DNA of 43,929 nt from Desulfurellales bacterium (GTDB lineage Bacteria > Campylobacterota_A > Desulfurellia > Desulfurellales > Hippeaceae): assembly GCA_027045065.1 (NCBI GenBank), contig JALUBE010000171.1, forward strand, positions 1-43,929, read 5' to 3'. The notes under the pieces were generated by a model, which was not told the origin of the DNA, ran no database searches, and was given only the letters and a program-made list of their open reading frames with translations. Below are positions 16,364 to 26,438 of this stretch, piece after piece. Both the position numbers and the translations under genes were made by a program. The first letter of the stretch is position 1. Every line of letters begins with the position of its first letter.

Positions 16364-17034
16364 CAATAATCGAAGCAAACGGCATTTCAAAGTCTTTTAA
16401 AAGTGGACAAAAGATCATCAATGTATTGGAAAAGGTGGATTTGAGCATAAAACAAGGAGAAATGATTGCAATTATGGGTGTATCTGGCAGTGGCAAAAGC
16501 ACACTTTTGCACATTTTGGGCCTGTTAAATGAACCAGATGAGGGAAATCTAATTTTTTTAGGTAAAAACATTGACTTTTCAAACGAAAAGATGCTTGCAA
16601 AACTCCGCAATCAACATATAGGTTTCGTATTCCAATTTTATTCGCTTATAGGTGAATTAACCGTTGAAGAGAATATAGCACTACCGGCAATGATTGCAGG
16701 CGTTAAGCCCGATAAAGAAAAACTGGAACACCTTATGTATCTTGTTGGTCTGTCCATAGACAAAAAGCACAGATTTCCGTCTATGCTCTCGGGGGGCGAA
16801 CTTCAGCGTGTTGCACTTGCAAGGGCTTTGATAAACAATCCGGATTTGGTAATAGCAGACGAACCAACGGCTAATCTTGACAAAGCAAGCTCAATTGATA
16901 TAGTTAACAACATGAAACAAATTAACTTTCAAACAGGACAGACGTTCATAATAGCCACGCACAGTAAAGAAGTGGCACAAAGGTGTAAACGCACGTTGTA
17001 CCTAAGTGGAGGAAAATTGGGTGAAGAAACTTAG
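16360..17034 (+). CDS. lolD: Lipoprotein-releasing system ATPase LolD
   Basis: A 224-residue ABC ATPase. Walker A is GVSGSGKS (40-47), the signature LSGGE is at 143-147 and the Walker B/D-loop reads VIADEPTANLD. Length and sequence match the MacB/LolD subfamily, and the 4-base overlap with the LolC/E-type permease gene supports LolD over MacB. It powers extraction of lipoproteins from the inner membrane. Its 3' end overlaps the bamA start by 14 bases; the bamA ribosome binding site lies inside lolD. Confidence 0.93.
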   Translation: MTIIEANGISKSFKSGQKIINVLEKVDLSIKQGEMIAIMGVSGSGKSTLLHILGLLNEPDEGNLIFLGKNIDFSNEKMLAKLRNQHIGFVFQFYSLIGELTVEENIALPAMIAGVKPDKEKLEHLMYLVGLSIDKKHRFPSMLSGGELQRVALARALINNPDLVIADEPTANLDKASSIDIVNNMKQINFQTGQTFIIATHSKEVAQRCKRTLYLSGGKLGEET

Positions 17035-19264
17035 TGTTTCAATTGTTGTTTTTTTCCTCTTTTCCCTTCCAACCCTTGCCCAGCAGATCATATCCATAAA
17101 GGTTGAGGGAAACTTAAGAACGGATAAGGAAACAGTTCTCAGTGTGGTAAATTCAAAAATTGGCAGCAAACCCAATCCCAAAACAATAGATGAAGACATA
17201 CTGAATATCTACAGCTTGGGTTTTTACAAGACGGTATCGGCATGGATCGACGAAACATCGGCAGGCGACGTTTTGATTTTTAAGGTAAAGGAAAAACCGT
17301 CCGTTAGATACATCATGTTTGAGGGAAACGAAGAAATTAGCGACAAAAAGCTACAGAAAGCGCTCAGAATCAAACCTTACAATATCTTAAACAAAAAGCT
17401 TATAGAGGAAACAATAAACAACATTATCGGTATGTATGCTGCAAAGAGCAGGTATTTAACGAGTGTTAGCTACACACTCAAAAAGGTTCCTGGAAATAGA
17501 GTGGACATAGTATTTCACATAAAAGAAAGTAAAGAGGGCGTAATCAGGGATATAAACATAATTGGAAACAAAGCCCTTTCAACTTCTGATTTGGAGAGTG
17601 GATTATCAAACCACGTAAAAAAAGGTCCTTATATCTTAACATTTCTGCCATGGTTTTACACTGGCAAGTTAAGGATAAATGATCTTGAAAATGACAGACA
17701 AAAGATCATCGATAAATATCTATCGAGAGGTTATTTGGACGTTAAAGTGAGTGAACCATTGGTGAGCATAGAACCCGACACAGGAAATATACATATAGAC
17801 ATAAACATAAAAGAGGGCAAACCGTACATTCTAAAATCCATAAATTTTAAGAACATCAAGCCTTTGACAAAGAAAGAACTCTTGGAAGCCTTAGATCTTA
17901 AGTTAAACAAACCGTTTAACATGGTAAAACTCAGGCAGGGCATTAGAAAAATAACCGATATGTATGGTGATAGGGGATACGCCTTCGCAGATATAAATCC
18001 CATTATACACAAAAACAAAAAGACCCATACGGCAACATTGGAGTTGGATGTTAACAAAGGTCCGAAGGTCTATATCTCAAGAATAGAAATTACCGGCAAC
18101 GTAAGAACACATGATAACGTTATAAGAAGGGAGCTTGAGCTAAAAGAGGGCGATGTTTACTCAACGAGCAAAATTAAAAAATCCAAGCAGCACCTCATAA
18201 ACCTGAACTATTTCAAAGACGTCAAAATCATGACAAAAAGAGTAGGAAAAAATAAGATCAAAATGATCGTACATGTGGATGAAAAAAGAACGGGTATGCT
18301 GTCATTTGGCGTCGGCTATGGAACATACACAAAATTTGGCGTTCAAGGTTCAATTAGCGAAACAAATCTATTTGGCAGTGGAATTCACGCAAAATTATCA
18401 GCAAATGTAACGAATAAATCGAGCTTGTTTAATCTAAACCTCGTCAACCCATGGTGGAGGAATCGACCCATATCAATTGGTGTAAACATATTTCACGATG
18501 AATACGATAGTTACGATTACACAGAAAAGACAACTGGTATTGTGCCTTCAATTGCAAAAAGATTTTGGGATCAAACATTGACAGTAGGAGTCAAATACTC
18601 TTTAACCTCTACAACGATTAATTTGGATACAGACTATCCAAGCTACTATCTGAAACAACAGGAAGGCAGCTACATAGAGAGCGCACTTAAACCATTTGTA
18701 ACATACAACACGCTTGACAACTACATACTTCCAACACGTGGCGTCCATACAACCCTCAACACAACCATAGCCGGTTTAGGTGGTGACAGGAAATATCTAA
18801 AGGCTGTTCTATTTGGGGAATACTTTCATCCTCTATTTTGGGGTTTTGTAGGTCATATAAAAGCACAAATAGGTGCTGCAGAAGGTTACAGCGGTAAGGT
18901 TGTCCCAATAGATAAAAAGTTCTTCTTGGGCGGTATAGACGATATGAGGGGATTTGAGGTTGGCAAACTATCGCCTAAGGACAACGATGGCAACTATATA
19001 GGTGGTGATAGGGAGGCGTATGGTTCGGCTGAACTAATATTCCCAATAATCTCAGACTTAAGACTTTATGGAGCTTTATTCTACGATATAGGTAACGTCT
19101 GGACAAACAGTTTTGACTTTGGAAACCTAAGGTATGATTCGGGATTTGAGATAAGGTGGATATCACCGCTCGGTCCCATAAGGATCTCAATAGCTAAAAA
19201 CCTTTCACCGAGGGATGATGAAAAAACCACAGTATTCCAATTTTCTATGGGTGCTTTATTTTAA
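17021..19264 (+). CDS. bamA: Outer-membrane protein assembly factor BamA
   Basis: A protein of about 747 residues. The GTG at 17021 is preferred over an in-frame GTG at 17006 because GGAGG (17008-17012) stands 8 bases before it, and the product then starts with a clean signal peptide (VKKLSVSIVVFFLFSLP, cleavage after TLA near 20). Five POTRA domains follow (about 21-410, each with a pattern such as IKVEGNLRTD or IEITGNVRTHD). The Omp85 beta-barrel ends in FQFSMGALF, with a C-terminal aromatic residue. The loop-6 motif appears as GGIDDMRGFEVG (normally VRGF). It inserts beta-barrel proteins in the outer membrane together with BamD. It is followed by skp and lpxD, the classical proteobacterial order. 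Confidence 0.96.
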   Translation: MKKLSVSIVVFFLFSLPTLAQQIISIKVEGNLRTDKETVLSVVNSKIGSKPNPKTIDEDILNIYSLGFYKTVSAWIDETSAGDVLIFKVKEKPSVRYIMFEGNEEISDKKLQKALRIKPYNILNKKLIEETINNIIGMYAAKSRYLTSVSYTLKKVPGNRVDIVFHIKESKEGVIRDINIIGNKALSTSDLESGLSNHVKKGPYILTFLPWFYTGKLRINDLENDRQKIIDKYLSRGYLDVKVSEPLVSIEPDTGNIHIDINIKEGKPYILKSINFKNIKPLTKKELLEALDLKLNKPFNMVKLRQGIRKITDMYGDRGYAFADINPIIHKNKKTHTATLELDVNKGPKVYISRIEITGNVRTHDNVIRRELELKEGDVYSTSKIKKSKQHLINLNYFKDVKIMTKRVGKNKIKMIVHVDEKRTGMLSFGVGYGTYTKFGVQGSISETNLFGSGIHAKLSANVTNKSSLFNLNLVNPWWRNRPISIGVNIFHDEYDSYDYTEKTTGIVPSIAKRFWDQTLTVGVKYSLTSTTINLDTDYPSYYLKQQEGSYIESALKPFVTYNTLDNYILPTRGVHTTLNTTIAGLGGDRKYLKAVLFGEYFHPLFWGFVGHIKAQIGAAEGYSGKVVPIDKKFFLGGIDDMRGFEVGKLSPKDNDGNYIGGDREAYGSAELIFPIISDLRLYGALFYDIGNVWTNSFDFGNLRYDSGFEIRWISPLGPIRISIAKNLSPRDDEKTTVFQFSMGALF

Positions 19265-19289
19265 AAAACAAATTTAGGAGGATAGATTT

Positions 19290-19802
19290 ATGAAGAGGTT
19301 ATCGATTTTTGGTTTTTTGGCGTTGCTGGGTATTATTATCTTAAGCTCCAACGCCTTTGCCACAAAGATTGCTTTTGTTAATCTTAAAAAAGTCATGCAA
19401 GAAAGCAATATGGGGAAACAGGCAAAAGAACAGCTAAAAACATTAATAGAAGCAAAGAAAATGGTAATTAAGAGGAAGGAAAGCACATTAAGGTCCTTAA
19501 TTAAAAAGCTCAATAACAAAAAGCTCTCAAAAGCAGAAAAGAATAAGTTGCAAAAACAATATTCAAAGGATATGGCAGATCTACAACAGTACCAGTCTCA
19601 AGCCTCCGAAGAAATCAGACAGAAAGAAATAGAGGAAACAAACAAGATACTGACAAAGGCAATAAATATCATAAAGGACTATGCCAAAAAGCACGGTATA
19701 GACGCTGTTTTTGAGACAAGTCAGGGTAATGTTGTATATTGGAACGACAACATGGACATAACAGATACAATAATCAAATTGATGAACTCAAGCAAAAAAT
19801 GA
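19290..19802 (+). CDS. skp: OmpH/Skp-like periplasmic chaperone
   Basis: A 170-residue protein with a signal peptide (MKRLSIFGFLALLGIIILSSNAFA, about 24 residues), then KIAFVNLKKVMQES, the conserved start of the mature OmpH/Skp family. A long Lys/Glu/Gln-rich helical hairpin (about 50-130) forms the tentacles. It carries unfolded outer-membrane proteins across the periplasm to BamA. AGGAGG lies 8 bases before the ATG. The stop overlaps the lpxD start (ATGA). Confidence 0.9.
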   Translation: MKRLSIFGFLALLGIIILSSNAFATKIAFVNLKKVMQESNMGKQAKEQLKTLIEAKKMVIKRKESTLRSLIKKLNNKKLSKAEKNKLQKQYSKDMADLQQYQSQASEEIRQKEIEETNKILTKAINIIKDYAKKHGIDAVFETSQGNVVYWNDNMDITDTIIKLMNSSKK

Positions 19803-20833
19803 AAATAGGCAAAATCGCTGAAATACTCGAATGTAAACCCATAATTAGAAAGGATTTAGAGATAACAAATATTTCGCCAATAGAAAAGGCAAAGGAAAAC
19901 GATCTCTCTTTCCTTTCAAACCCTAAGTATGAAAAATTTTTAAACACGACAAAAGCGGGTTGCATTATAGTCTCTGATAAAATAGATCCAAACGATTATC
20001 CAAATTTGAATTTTATAATCTGTAAAAACCCTTATCTCGCATTCGCAAAGATCTTACGTTTCCTATTCTTACCCGGTACACCAGAACCGTTTATCAGTGA
20101 ACATGCAATTATAAAAGAGAAAGTGAAAATCGATAAAACTGCAAGGGTTGAGGACTTTGTTTATATCGAAAAGGGTGCAACAATTGGCAAGCAAACACAC
20201 ATAATGCCGTTTGTTTACATAAGTGAAAACGTGAAGATTGGGGATAACTGCATCATTTATCCAAACGTTACAATCAGGGAGAACTGTGTAATCGGAAACA
20301 ACGTCATTATACACTCGGGTAGTGTCATTGGCAGCGACGGATTTGGATATGCAGACACCGAGGAAGGAGAACACCTAAAGATCCCACAAATTGGCAATGT
20401 AGTTATAGAAGACGATGTGGAAATTGGCGCCTGTGTAACAATTGACAGGGCTGCACTTGAAAGCACCATTATAAAAAGGGGAACAAAGATAGACAACCTC
20501 GTTCAGATTGGGCACAACGTCGTGATAGGTGAAAATTCCATATTAGTTGCACAAACGGGTATATCAGGATCTACAAAATTGGGTAAAAACGTAATTTTAG
20601 CCGGTCAAACGGGCATAGCAGGACACCTAACGATAGCCGATAACGTCATAATAACGGCAAAATCTGGTGTTGGTTCAAGCATTAAAAAGCCGGGTGTATA
20701 CAGCGGCATACCTGTTTATGATCATAAAGATTGGCTTAAAAGTTCGGCAGTTATGCCAAAGCTATACGAAATGTACAAGAAAATAAAAGAACTGGAAAAG
20801 AGGTTAGAGGAGATCGAGAATGCTAACGATTGA
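19799..20833 (+). CDS. lpxD: UDP-3-O-acylglucosamine N-acyltransferase
   Basis: A 344-residue left-handed beta-helix enzyme, the third step of lipid A synthesis. The ATG at 19799 overlaps the skp stop (ATGA); a longer frame from a TTG at 19739 lies wholly in skp and is not credible. The N-terminal uridine-binding domain (about 1-100) is followed by hexapeptide repeats. The catalytic His is H239 in VQIGHNV, the same number as in E. coli LpxD. The C-terminal helix ([14 protein letters not shown]) is typical. It overlaps fabZ by 14 bases. Confidence 0.96.
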   Translation: MKIGKIAEILECKPIIRKDLEITNISPIEKAKENDLSFLSNPKYEKFLNTTKAGCIIVSDKIDPNDYPNLNFIICKNPYLAFAKILRFLFLPGTPEPFISEHAIIKEKVKIDKTARVEDFVYIEKGATIGKQTHIMPFVYISENVKIGDNCIIYPNVTIRENCVIGNNVIIHSGSVIGSDGFGYADTEEGEHLKIPQIGNVVIEDDVEIGACVTIDRAALESTIIKRGTKIDNLVQIGHNVVIGENSILVAQTGISGSTKLGKNVILAGQTGIAGHLTIADNVIITAKSGVGSSIKKPGVYSGIPVYDHKDWLKSSAVMPKLYEMYKKIKELEKRLEEIENAND

Positions 20834-21278
20834 AGACATTAAAAAGATATTGCCACATAGGTATCCCTTTTTATTAGTTGATAGAGTTTTGGACTACGAA
20901 AAGGGCAATTGGATAAAAGCTGCGAAAAACGTAACGTTCAATGAGCCGTTCTTTCAGGGACATTTTCCCAATACTTCTGTCATGCCAGGTGTTTTGATTA
21001 TAGAAGCAATGGCTCAAGCAGGTGGAATTTTAGCCTTTTTATCAATGGATAAGGATGACTTTGAAAGATCCATCGGCGGCAAAAGAATGGTGTATTTTGT
21101 CGGGATTGACAAGGCAAAGTTTAAAAGGCCTGTAGTACCCGGGGATCAATTGGTTTTAGAGGTTAAGATATTAAAACACAAACTGGACGTTTGGAAAATG
21201 GAAGGAAAAGCATTTGTTCAAGAAAACCTTGTGGCAGAGGCAATAATGGCAGCAAAAATAGATAGGGAGACGGGATAG
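20820..21278 (+). CDS. fabZ: 3-hydroxyacyl-ACP dehydratase FabZ
   Basis: A 152-residue hot-dog fold enzyme that dehydrates 3-hydroxyacyl-ACP in fatty-acid elongation and competes with LpxA/LpxD for the same acyl-ACP pool. Catalytic His48 (FQGHFPN) and Glu62 ([11 protein letters not shown]) are present, as is the [14 protein letters not shown] start. It overlaps lpxD and abuts lpxA with no gap, the classical arrangement that couples membrane and lipid A synthesis. Confidence 0.97.
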   Translation: MLTIEDIKKILPHRYPFLLVDRVLDYEKGNWIKAAKNVTFNEPFFQGHFPNTSVMPGVLIIEAMAQAGGILAFLSMDKDDFERSIGGKRMVYFVGIDKAKFKRPVVPGDQLVLEVKILKHKLDVWKMEGKAFVQENLVAEAIMAAKIDRETG

Positions 21279-22058
21279 ATGGCTACAGATATCCATCCAA
21301 CAGCTATAATAGAGGATAATGTTGAGCTTGGAGAAAACGTCAAAGTTGGTCCGTATGTCAACATAAAAAGCAACGTAACTATAGGAGATAACACGGTTAT
21401 TGAGCCCAATGCTTACATCGGCTCATATACAAAAATCGGCAAAAGCTGTAAGATATTCCCATCTGCCGTCGTGGGCACAATACCACAAGATCTAAAGTTT
21501 AAAGGTGAATTCAGCGAGTTAATTATCGGAGATAATACAACCATAAGAGAGTTCTGCATGATTAACAGGGGTACAAAGGGTGGAGGCGGCATTACAAAGA
21601 TAGGAAACAACAACCTCATAATGGCCTATGTCCACATAGCTCATGATTGTATCTTGGGAGACAACGTAATAGTGGCAAATGCTGTACAGTTTGCAGGCCA
21701 CGTTACCGTCGAAGACAATGCGGTTATCGGCGGTATGACGGCAATTCATCAATTTGTCAGAATTGGAAAATTTGCCATGATAGGTGGTATGAGCGGTATA
21801 GCCCAAGATATAGCGCCGTTTTGTTTGGCAGCGGGCAATAGGGCTACCTTGCACGGTTTAAACTTGGTAGGCTTAAAGAGAGCAGGCTTTACAAATGAAG
21901 AGATTGAACGTTTAAAGGAAGCCTATAAAATCGTATTCAAGAGCAAATTGAGATTTGAAGAGGCATATGAGAAACTGAAAAACAGCCCCTCTAAAAACGT
22001 TATACACATGATAGAATTCTTAAAAGACTCAAGCAGGGGTTTTGTAAGGGATAGATGA
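21279..22058 (+). CDS. lpxA: UDP-N-acetylglucosamine O-acyltransferase
   Basis: A 259-residue trimeric beta-helix acyltransferase that starts lipid A synthesis by attaching 3-hydroxyacyl to UDP-GlcNAc. The N-terminal two thirds are hexapeptide repeats. HIAHDC (H119, H122) holds the catalytic histidine equivalent to E. coli His125, and the C-terminal helical part contains GLNLVGLKRAGF, a family signature. The length is normal. It starts directly after the fabZ stop and overlaps lpxB by 4 bases; no lpxI or lpxH lies between. Confidence 0.97.
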   Translation: MATDIHPTAIIEDNVELGENVKVGPYVNIKSNVTIGDNTVIEPNAYIGSYTKIGKSCKIFPSAVVGTIPQDLKFKGEFSELIIGDNTTIREFCMINRGTKGGGGITKIGNNNLIMAYVHIAHDCILGDNVIVANAVQFAGHVTVEDNAVIGGMTAIHQFVRIGKFAMIGGMSGIAQDIAPFCLAAGNRATLHGLNLVGLKRAGFTNEEIERLKEAYKIVFKSKLRFEEAYEKLKNSPSKNVIHMIEFLKDSSRGFVRDR

Positions 22059-23146
22059 ACACCCTCATTGTTACAGGCGAAAGATCGGCTGAAAACTACG
22101 CTTCCCTTTTGGTTGATGAGTTAAGCAAAAAGGGAGATTTCAAATTTTTTAGCATCTGTTCTACACTTTTAGAAAAAAAAACGGAAAAGATAGCCGATTT
22201 TAGGGATATATCCATAATCGGTGCAAAAGAGGCACTGCCCATACTAAAAAAAGCCATAAAAACCCTAAACGAAACAAAACGGACAATAAAGGAAAAGGAT
22301 ATTGATCTTGTAATTCTCCTTGACTTTCCAGAATTCAATCTGAAGATAGCAAAACTTGCAAAAAAACTTGGCAAAAAGGTAGTCTATTACATTACACCAC
22401 AGGTCTGGGCATGGAGAAAATACAGGGTTAAACAGCTTGACAAGTATACAGACCTGATTATCCCAATACTGCCCTTTGAAAGGTTCTTTTTTAAGCTCAA
22501 CAATCTAAGCAAAGTGGAATACTTGGGACACCCTTTAGTGGACATCCTGCATGGTAAGATTGGAATACACAAAAAGGAAAACATCATTCTGCTAATGCCG
22601 GGCTCAAGGAAGAGCGAATTAGAACTGAACAGTAGAGTAATCTTTAGGGCGGCAGAGATCATAAAGAACAACACAGAGGGTTTTAGATTTGTGTGGATCT
22701 ATCCAAAACACTTACCGAACGAACTAAAGGAAAGGTTGCTTGAGGACTACGATTTTATAGAGATTGAACACGATCCATACGAATACATGGATAAGGCCTT
22801 TTTTGGCATTCTAAAAAGCGGCACAACGACACTTGAGGCTGCAATGTTTGGACTGCCAATGGTTGTTGTATACAAAATCAGCCCTGCAAGTTACAGAATG
22901 GGTAAAATCTTAATAAGAAATATACGCTTCATCTCGCTGCCAAACCTGATTTCTGGGGATGAGGTGGTTAAGGAACTCATACAAAACGATGCAACGGAAG
23001 ACAAAATAGCCGAAGAGTTCTTTAGAATTTACGAAGACAAAGCCATATACGAAAATATTCGATCAAGGCTTAAAGGGTTAAATGATATATTGGGCGAATA
23101 CCCCGTAACGGAAAAAATCGCAGAAAAAATTGCGTCTATACTGTGA
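22055..23146 (+). CDS. lpxB: Lipid A disaccharide synthase
   Basis: A 363-residue GT19-family glycosyltransferase that joins UDP-2,3-diacylglucosamine to lipid X. Family motifs include TGERSAENYASLL near the start, DFPEFNLKIAK, YYITPQVWAWRKYR, LGHPLVD and LLMPGSRKSEL, followed by KSGTTTLEAAMFGLPMVV. The length is slightly short compared with about 380 in E. coli. It overlaps both neighbours by 4 bases. Confidence 0.96.
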   Translation: MNTLIVTGERSAENYASLLVDELSKKGDFKFFSICSTLLEKKTEKIADFRDISIIGAKEALPILKKAIKTLNETKRTIKEKDIDLVILLDFPEFNLKIAKLAKKLGKKVVYYITPQVWAWRKYRVKQLDKYTDLIIPILPFERFFFKLNNLSKVEYLGHPLVDILHGKIGIHKKENIILLMPGSRKSELELNSRVIFRAAEIIKNNTEGFRFVWIYPKHLPNELKERLLEDYDFIEIEHDPYEYMDKAFFGILKSGTTTLEAAMFGLPMVVVYKISPASYRMGKILIRNIRFISLPNLISGDEVVKELIQNDATEDKIAEEFFRIYEDKAIYENIRSRLKGLNDILGEYPVTEKIAEKIASIL

Positions 23147-23733
23147 AGATAAAGGCTTTTTTGCTCTACATACTCATAAGGCTCTATGCGAAACTCTGCA
23201 AAATAGAGGTAAAATACGAACAACCAATAGGTTATGAACCATCTATATTTGCCTTTTGGCATGAGATTATCCTATTTTTACCCTTTGCACACGACAGAAA
23301 AAGGAGAATGGATATACTAATTTCAACCCACAGGGATGGACTATTGGCCAGCCATACGATAAAATACTTCGGTTTGGGAACAATTGGTGGTTCAAGTCAC
23401 AGAAACCCGCAAAAGGCGTTCTTGGAGATGTTAAAGGCAATAAAAAACGGTGTAAGTATTGGTATAACACCGGATGGACCAAAGGGTCCAAGAAGAGAGG
23501 TTAAAAGAGGTGTCATTGAGCTTGCGTATCTTTCAAGAAAACCCATCTACCCCGTTATTGGTAAGTTTTCATCATGCTACAGGCTCAACAGCTGGGATAA
23601 ATTTATCATACCAAAGCCCTTTTCTAAGATTACGTTCATCTACAAAAAACCCATCTACGTGAACAAAAAGTTAGAATTTGACGAGAAAATCAAGGAGTTA
23701 GAAAAAGCCTTAAATGAATCCGGATGTGGTTAG
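23143..23733 (+). CDS. DUF374-type lysophospholipid acyltransferase-like protein
   Basis: A 196-residue protein starting at a GTG in a GTGA overlap with lpxB. It has a hydrophobic N-terminus, then FAFWHEIILFLPFAH, ISTHRDGLLAS, GGSSHRNPQ, GITPDGPKGPRREV and RKPIYPVIG, which are the motifs of the DUF374 branch of the LPLAT superfamily. In LPS operons such proteins are thought to act on lipid A or its precursors, possibly as a late acyltransferase; no canonical lpxL is seen here. Activity is inferred only. It overlaps lpxK by 20 bases. Confidence 0.8.
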   Translation: MKIKAFLLYILIRLYAKLCKIEVKYEQPIGYEPSIFAFWHEIILFLPFAHDRKRRMDILISTHRDGLLASHTIKYFGLGTIGGSSHRNPQKAFLEMLKAIKNGVSIGITPDGPKGPRREVKRGVIELAYLSRKPIYPVIGKFSSCYRLNSWDKFIIPKPFSKITFIYKKPIYVNKKLEFDEKIKELEKALNESGCG

Positions 23734-24706
23734 AAAATTGCAAAAGCGGCTGAAACCCGTTTTACTGCCCATATCTTTTGCTTACGGTACTATTTTGACC
23801 TTAAGGAATATCTACTATTCCAAAAGACCAAAGAAGGCATTCGAGGGAACAAAAATTATCAGTGTGGGAAATATCGTTGCTGGCGGTGTTGGGAAAACGC
23901 CACTTGTGATTGAGCTTGCCAAGTTTTTCAAAACCAAAGGAAAGACAACGGTAATAACAAACAATTACCCTCTAAGAGACAAACGGATTCAGCTTGTCTC
24001 TGTTGACGGGAGTGTATTTAAAAAACCGCCAAAGGTGAGCGATGAGCCCTACATGATAGCAAAAAAAGTGGGTGTTAGCGTAATAGCTTCCAAAAACAGG
24101 GAGGCCGCCATTGAGTTGGCTTTGGGTTTAAAATCGCAGTTCGTTATATTGGACGACGCCCTGCACAAAAGAAACATAAAAAAGGATTTAGAGATCTGTG
24201 TTTTGGATAAATACAAGCCCTTCGGCGATGGCTTATATCTGCCTGCTGGCATGTTGAGGGACACGAAAAGGGCGCTTAATCTGTGCGATATAACCGTATG
24301 CGTGGATAAGGGCGAAGCAGATCAAAAATCACAAGAACAGATCGATTGCATAGATGTGAAAATGGAGGTTTTGGGTGTATTTGACAAAAATGGCAACAAA
24401 ATCAATGTAAAAGGCAAAAGTGCTCTGGCCTTCTGCGGTATAGGAAACCCTGAAGGTTTTAAAAATACACTTAAGGGTTTGGACTTAAGCGTTAAAAAGA
24501 TTGTAGCCTTCGAAGACCATCATATCTACACCCAAGATGAAATCGAACAATTAAAAAGGGGAAAGGATGAGCTTGGCGCAGATTTTTTGATAACAACTTT
24601 TAAGGATTTCGTTAAAATGGAAAACGAAAACGATATTGTATATGTTGACATAGAATTGAATATAGAAAACCTAAAAAGACATCTGGAGATTTTTGCCAAT
24701 GGATAA
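23714..24706 (+). CDS. lpxK: Tetraacyldisaccharide 4'-kinase
   Basis: A 330-residue membrane-anchored P-loop kinase that phosphorylates the lipid A disaccharide at the 4' position. An N-terminal hydrophobic anchor (about 15-32) precedes SVGNIVAGGVGKTP (Walker A, 52-63). Further family features are SDEPYMIAKK, FVILDDALHKRNIKKDLEI (the DDGxQ-type segment, with DDALHKR) and DHHIYTQDEI. It overlaps the upstream acyltransferase by 20 bases and msbA by 8. Confidence 0.93.
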   Translation: MNPDVVRKLQKRLKPVLLPISFAYGTILTLRNIYYSKRPKKAFEGTKIISVGNIVAGGVGKTPLVIELAKFFKTKGKTTVITNNYPLRDKRIQLVSVDGSVFKKPPKVSDEPYMIAKKVGVSVIASKNREAAIELALGLKSQFVILDDALHKRNIKKDLEICVLDKYKPFGDGLYLPAGMLRDTKRALNLCDITVCVDKGEADQKSQEQIDCIDVKMEVLGVFDKNGNKINVKGKSALAFCGIGNPEGFKNTLKGLDLSVKKIVAFEDHHIYTQDEIEQLKRGKDELGADFLITTFKDFVKMENENDIVYVDIELNIENLKRHLEIFANG

Positions 24707-26438
24707 GAAGATAATTGAAAGAATGATAGCCTATCTAAAGCCATACTGGAAAAGACTACTGTTTTCGTTCATCTGCATGATCGGCGTTGGTGCGCTCTCT
24801 GCACTTGCAGCATACCTAATAAAACCCGCTTTGGACGACATCTTTATACATAAAAACAAGCATATGCTCATACTGCTACCCATTGCCATTATGCTCACAT
24901 ACTTCTTTAAAGGCTTTTTCACCTACCTTCAGGGTTACCAAACGCACTACATCGCAGAAAAGATCCTGTTTGATATAAGAACACAACTGTTTGAAAACAT
25001 ATTGCACATGCCTGTAAAGTACTTCGATAAAATCCACAGCGGCGATTTGACCTCAAGGCTGTTGAACGATACAGAACAGGTACAGGATAGCATTGCCAAC
25101 GTAATACCTAACACAATCAGGGAAACCTTTACCATCATTGGCTTATTGGTCGTATTATACGTAAACAACTGGATGCTCGCTTTAATCGCGACGGTGGTGT
25201 TTCCCATTGCAGCGTACCCTGTTGTGCACTTCGGAAGGAAGATGAAAAAAATCGGCAGAAAAAGACAGGTTTCTATAGCAACCCTAACCACAAAGATGCA
25301 GGAATCTTTGACAAATTTGAAGCTTATCAAGGCGTTTTCCACCGAAAAGAGGGAAAGTGAGGAATTTAAGACAAAGAGTGACGAACTTTTGAACATAAAA
25401 TTAGAGGCAATAAAGATAGACGAGGCAACAAGCCCACTAATGGAGTTTATCGGATCCATTGGCGTAGCGCTACTCATCTGGATAGGAGGATATATTGTTT
25501 TTAAGGGAATATTGACTGTGGGTGGTTTTTTCTCTTTCATGGCTGCACTCTTTATGCTCTATAGGCCTTTCAAAACCGTAGCAAAGGCAAACAACAATAT
25601 CAATACATCCATTGCCTCAATGGAAAGGATCTTTGAGATTATCGATGCAGAAAAAGAAAAGTACTCAGGCAACATTGAATTTACAGGAGTTAAAGAAAAA
25701 ATCGAATTCGAGCACGTGTATTTCTCATACGAAGATGACAAAAACAAAACGGTGTTAAAAGACATAAACCTGACGATACCCGCAAAATCCGTTGTGGCTT
25801 TGGTTGGTGAAAGTGGTGGTGGCAAAAGCACGATTTTAGAACTTATACCCCGATTTTACGATCCAACAAAGGGGAGAATAATGATCGATGGAATAGACTT
25901 AAAAGAGTTCGATTTGAAAAGCTTAAGGAGAAAGATAGCCATCGTCTCGCAAAGGGTACTGCTCTTTGCGAAAACGGTAAGGGAAAACATAGCATACGGC
26001 AAAGACGATCTGTCAATAGAGGAGATAATCAAAGCCGCAAAAGATGCATATGCACACGATTTCATAATGAAGCTAAAGAATGGTTACAACACAAACCTGG
26101 GAGAACAAGGTGTCATACTGTCTGGTGGTGAAAGACAAAGGATAGCAATAGCAAGGGCATTGGTTAAAAATCCCGATATTTTGATACTCGACGAGGCGAC
26201 AAGTGCACTTGACTTGGAAAGTGAACAGATCGTTCAAAAAGCTCTGAACAACCTTATGAAAAACAGGACTGTAATCATGGCGGCACATAGGATATCAACA
26301 GCTGTGAATGCGGATAAAATCGTGGTCATGAGAAACGGCATGATCCTCGATCAGGGTAAACATGATGAACTTCTTGAACGCTGTGAATACTATAGAAAAC
26401 TCTACAAAATCCAAGTAGCCGATGATAATAATCTATAA
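24699..26438 (+). CDS. msbA: Lipid A export ABC transporter MsbA
   Basis: A 579-residue fused ABC exporter with six membrane helices (about 15-300) and a C-terminal ATPase. Walker A is GESGGGKST (370-378), the signature LSGGE is at 474-478 and the Walker B is ILILDEATSALD. It flips lipid A-core across the inner membrane. The ATG at 24699 has GGAG 10 bases upstream; a TTG at 24693 is a weaker option. Its place between lpxK and waaA supports MsbA over a generic multidrug exporter. Confidence 0.93.
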   Translation: MDKKIIERMIAYLKPYWKRLLFSFICMIGVGALSALAAYLIKPALDDIFIHKNKHMLILLPIAIMLTYFFKGFFTYLQGYQTHYIAEKILFDIRTQLFENILHMPVKYFDKIHSGDLTSRLLNDTEQVQDSIANVIPNTIRETFTIIGLLVVLYVNNWMLALIATVVFPIAAYPVVHFGRKMKKIGRKRQVSIATLTTKMQESLTNLKLIKAFSTEKRESEEFKTKSDELLNIKLEAIKIDEATSPLMEFIGSIGVALLIWIGGYIVFKGILTVGGFFSFMAALFMLYRPFKTVAKANNNINTSIASMERIFEIIDAEKEKYSGNIEFTGVKEKIEFEHVYFSYEDDKNKTVLKDINLTIPAKSVVALVGESGGGKSTILELIPRFYDPTKGRIMIDGIDLKEFDLKSLRRKIAIVSQRVLLFAKTVRENIAYGKDDLSIEEIIKAAKDAYAHDFIMKLKNGYNTNLGEQGVILSGGERQRIAIARALVKNPDILILDEATSALDLESEQIVQKALNNLMKNRTVIMAAHRISTAVNADKIVVMRNGMILDQGKHDELLERCEYYRKLYKIQVADDNNL

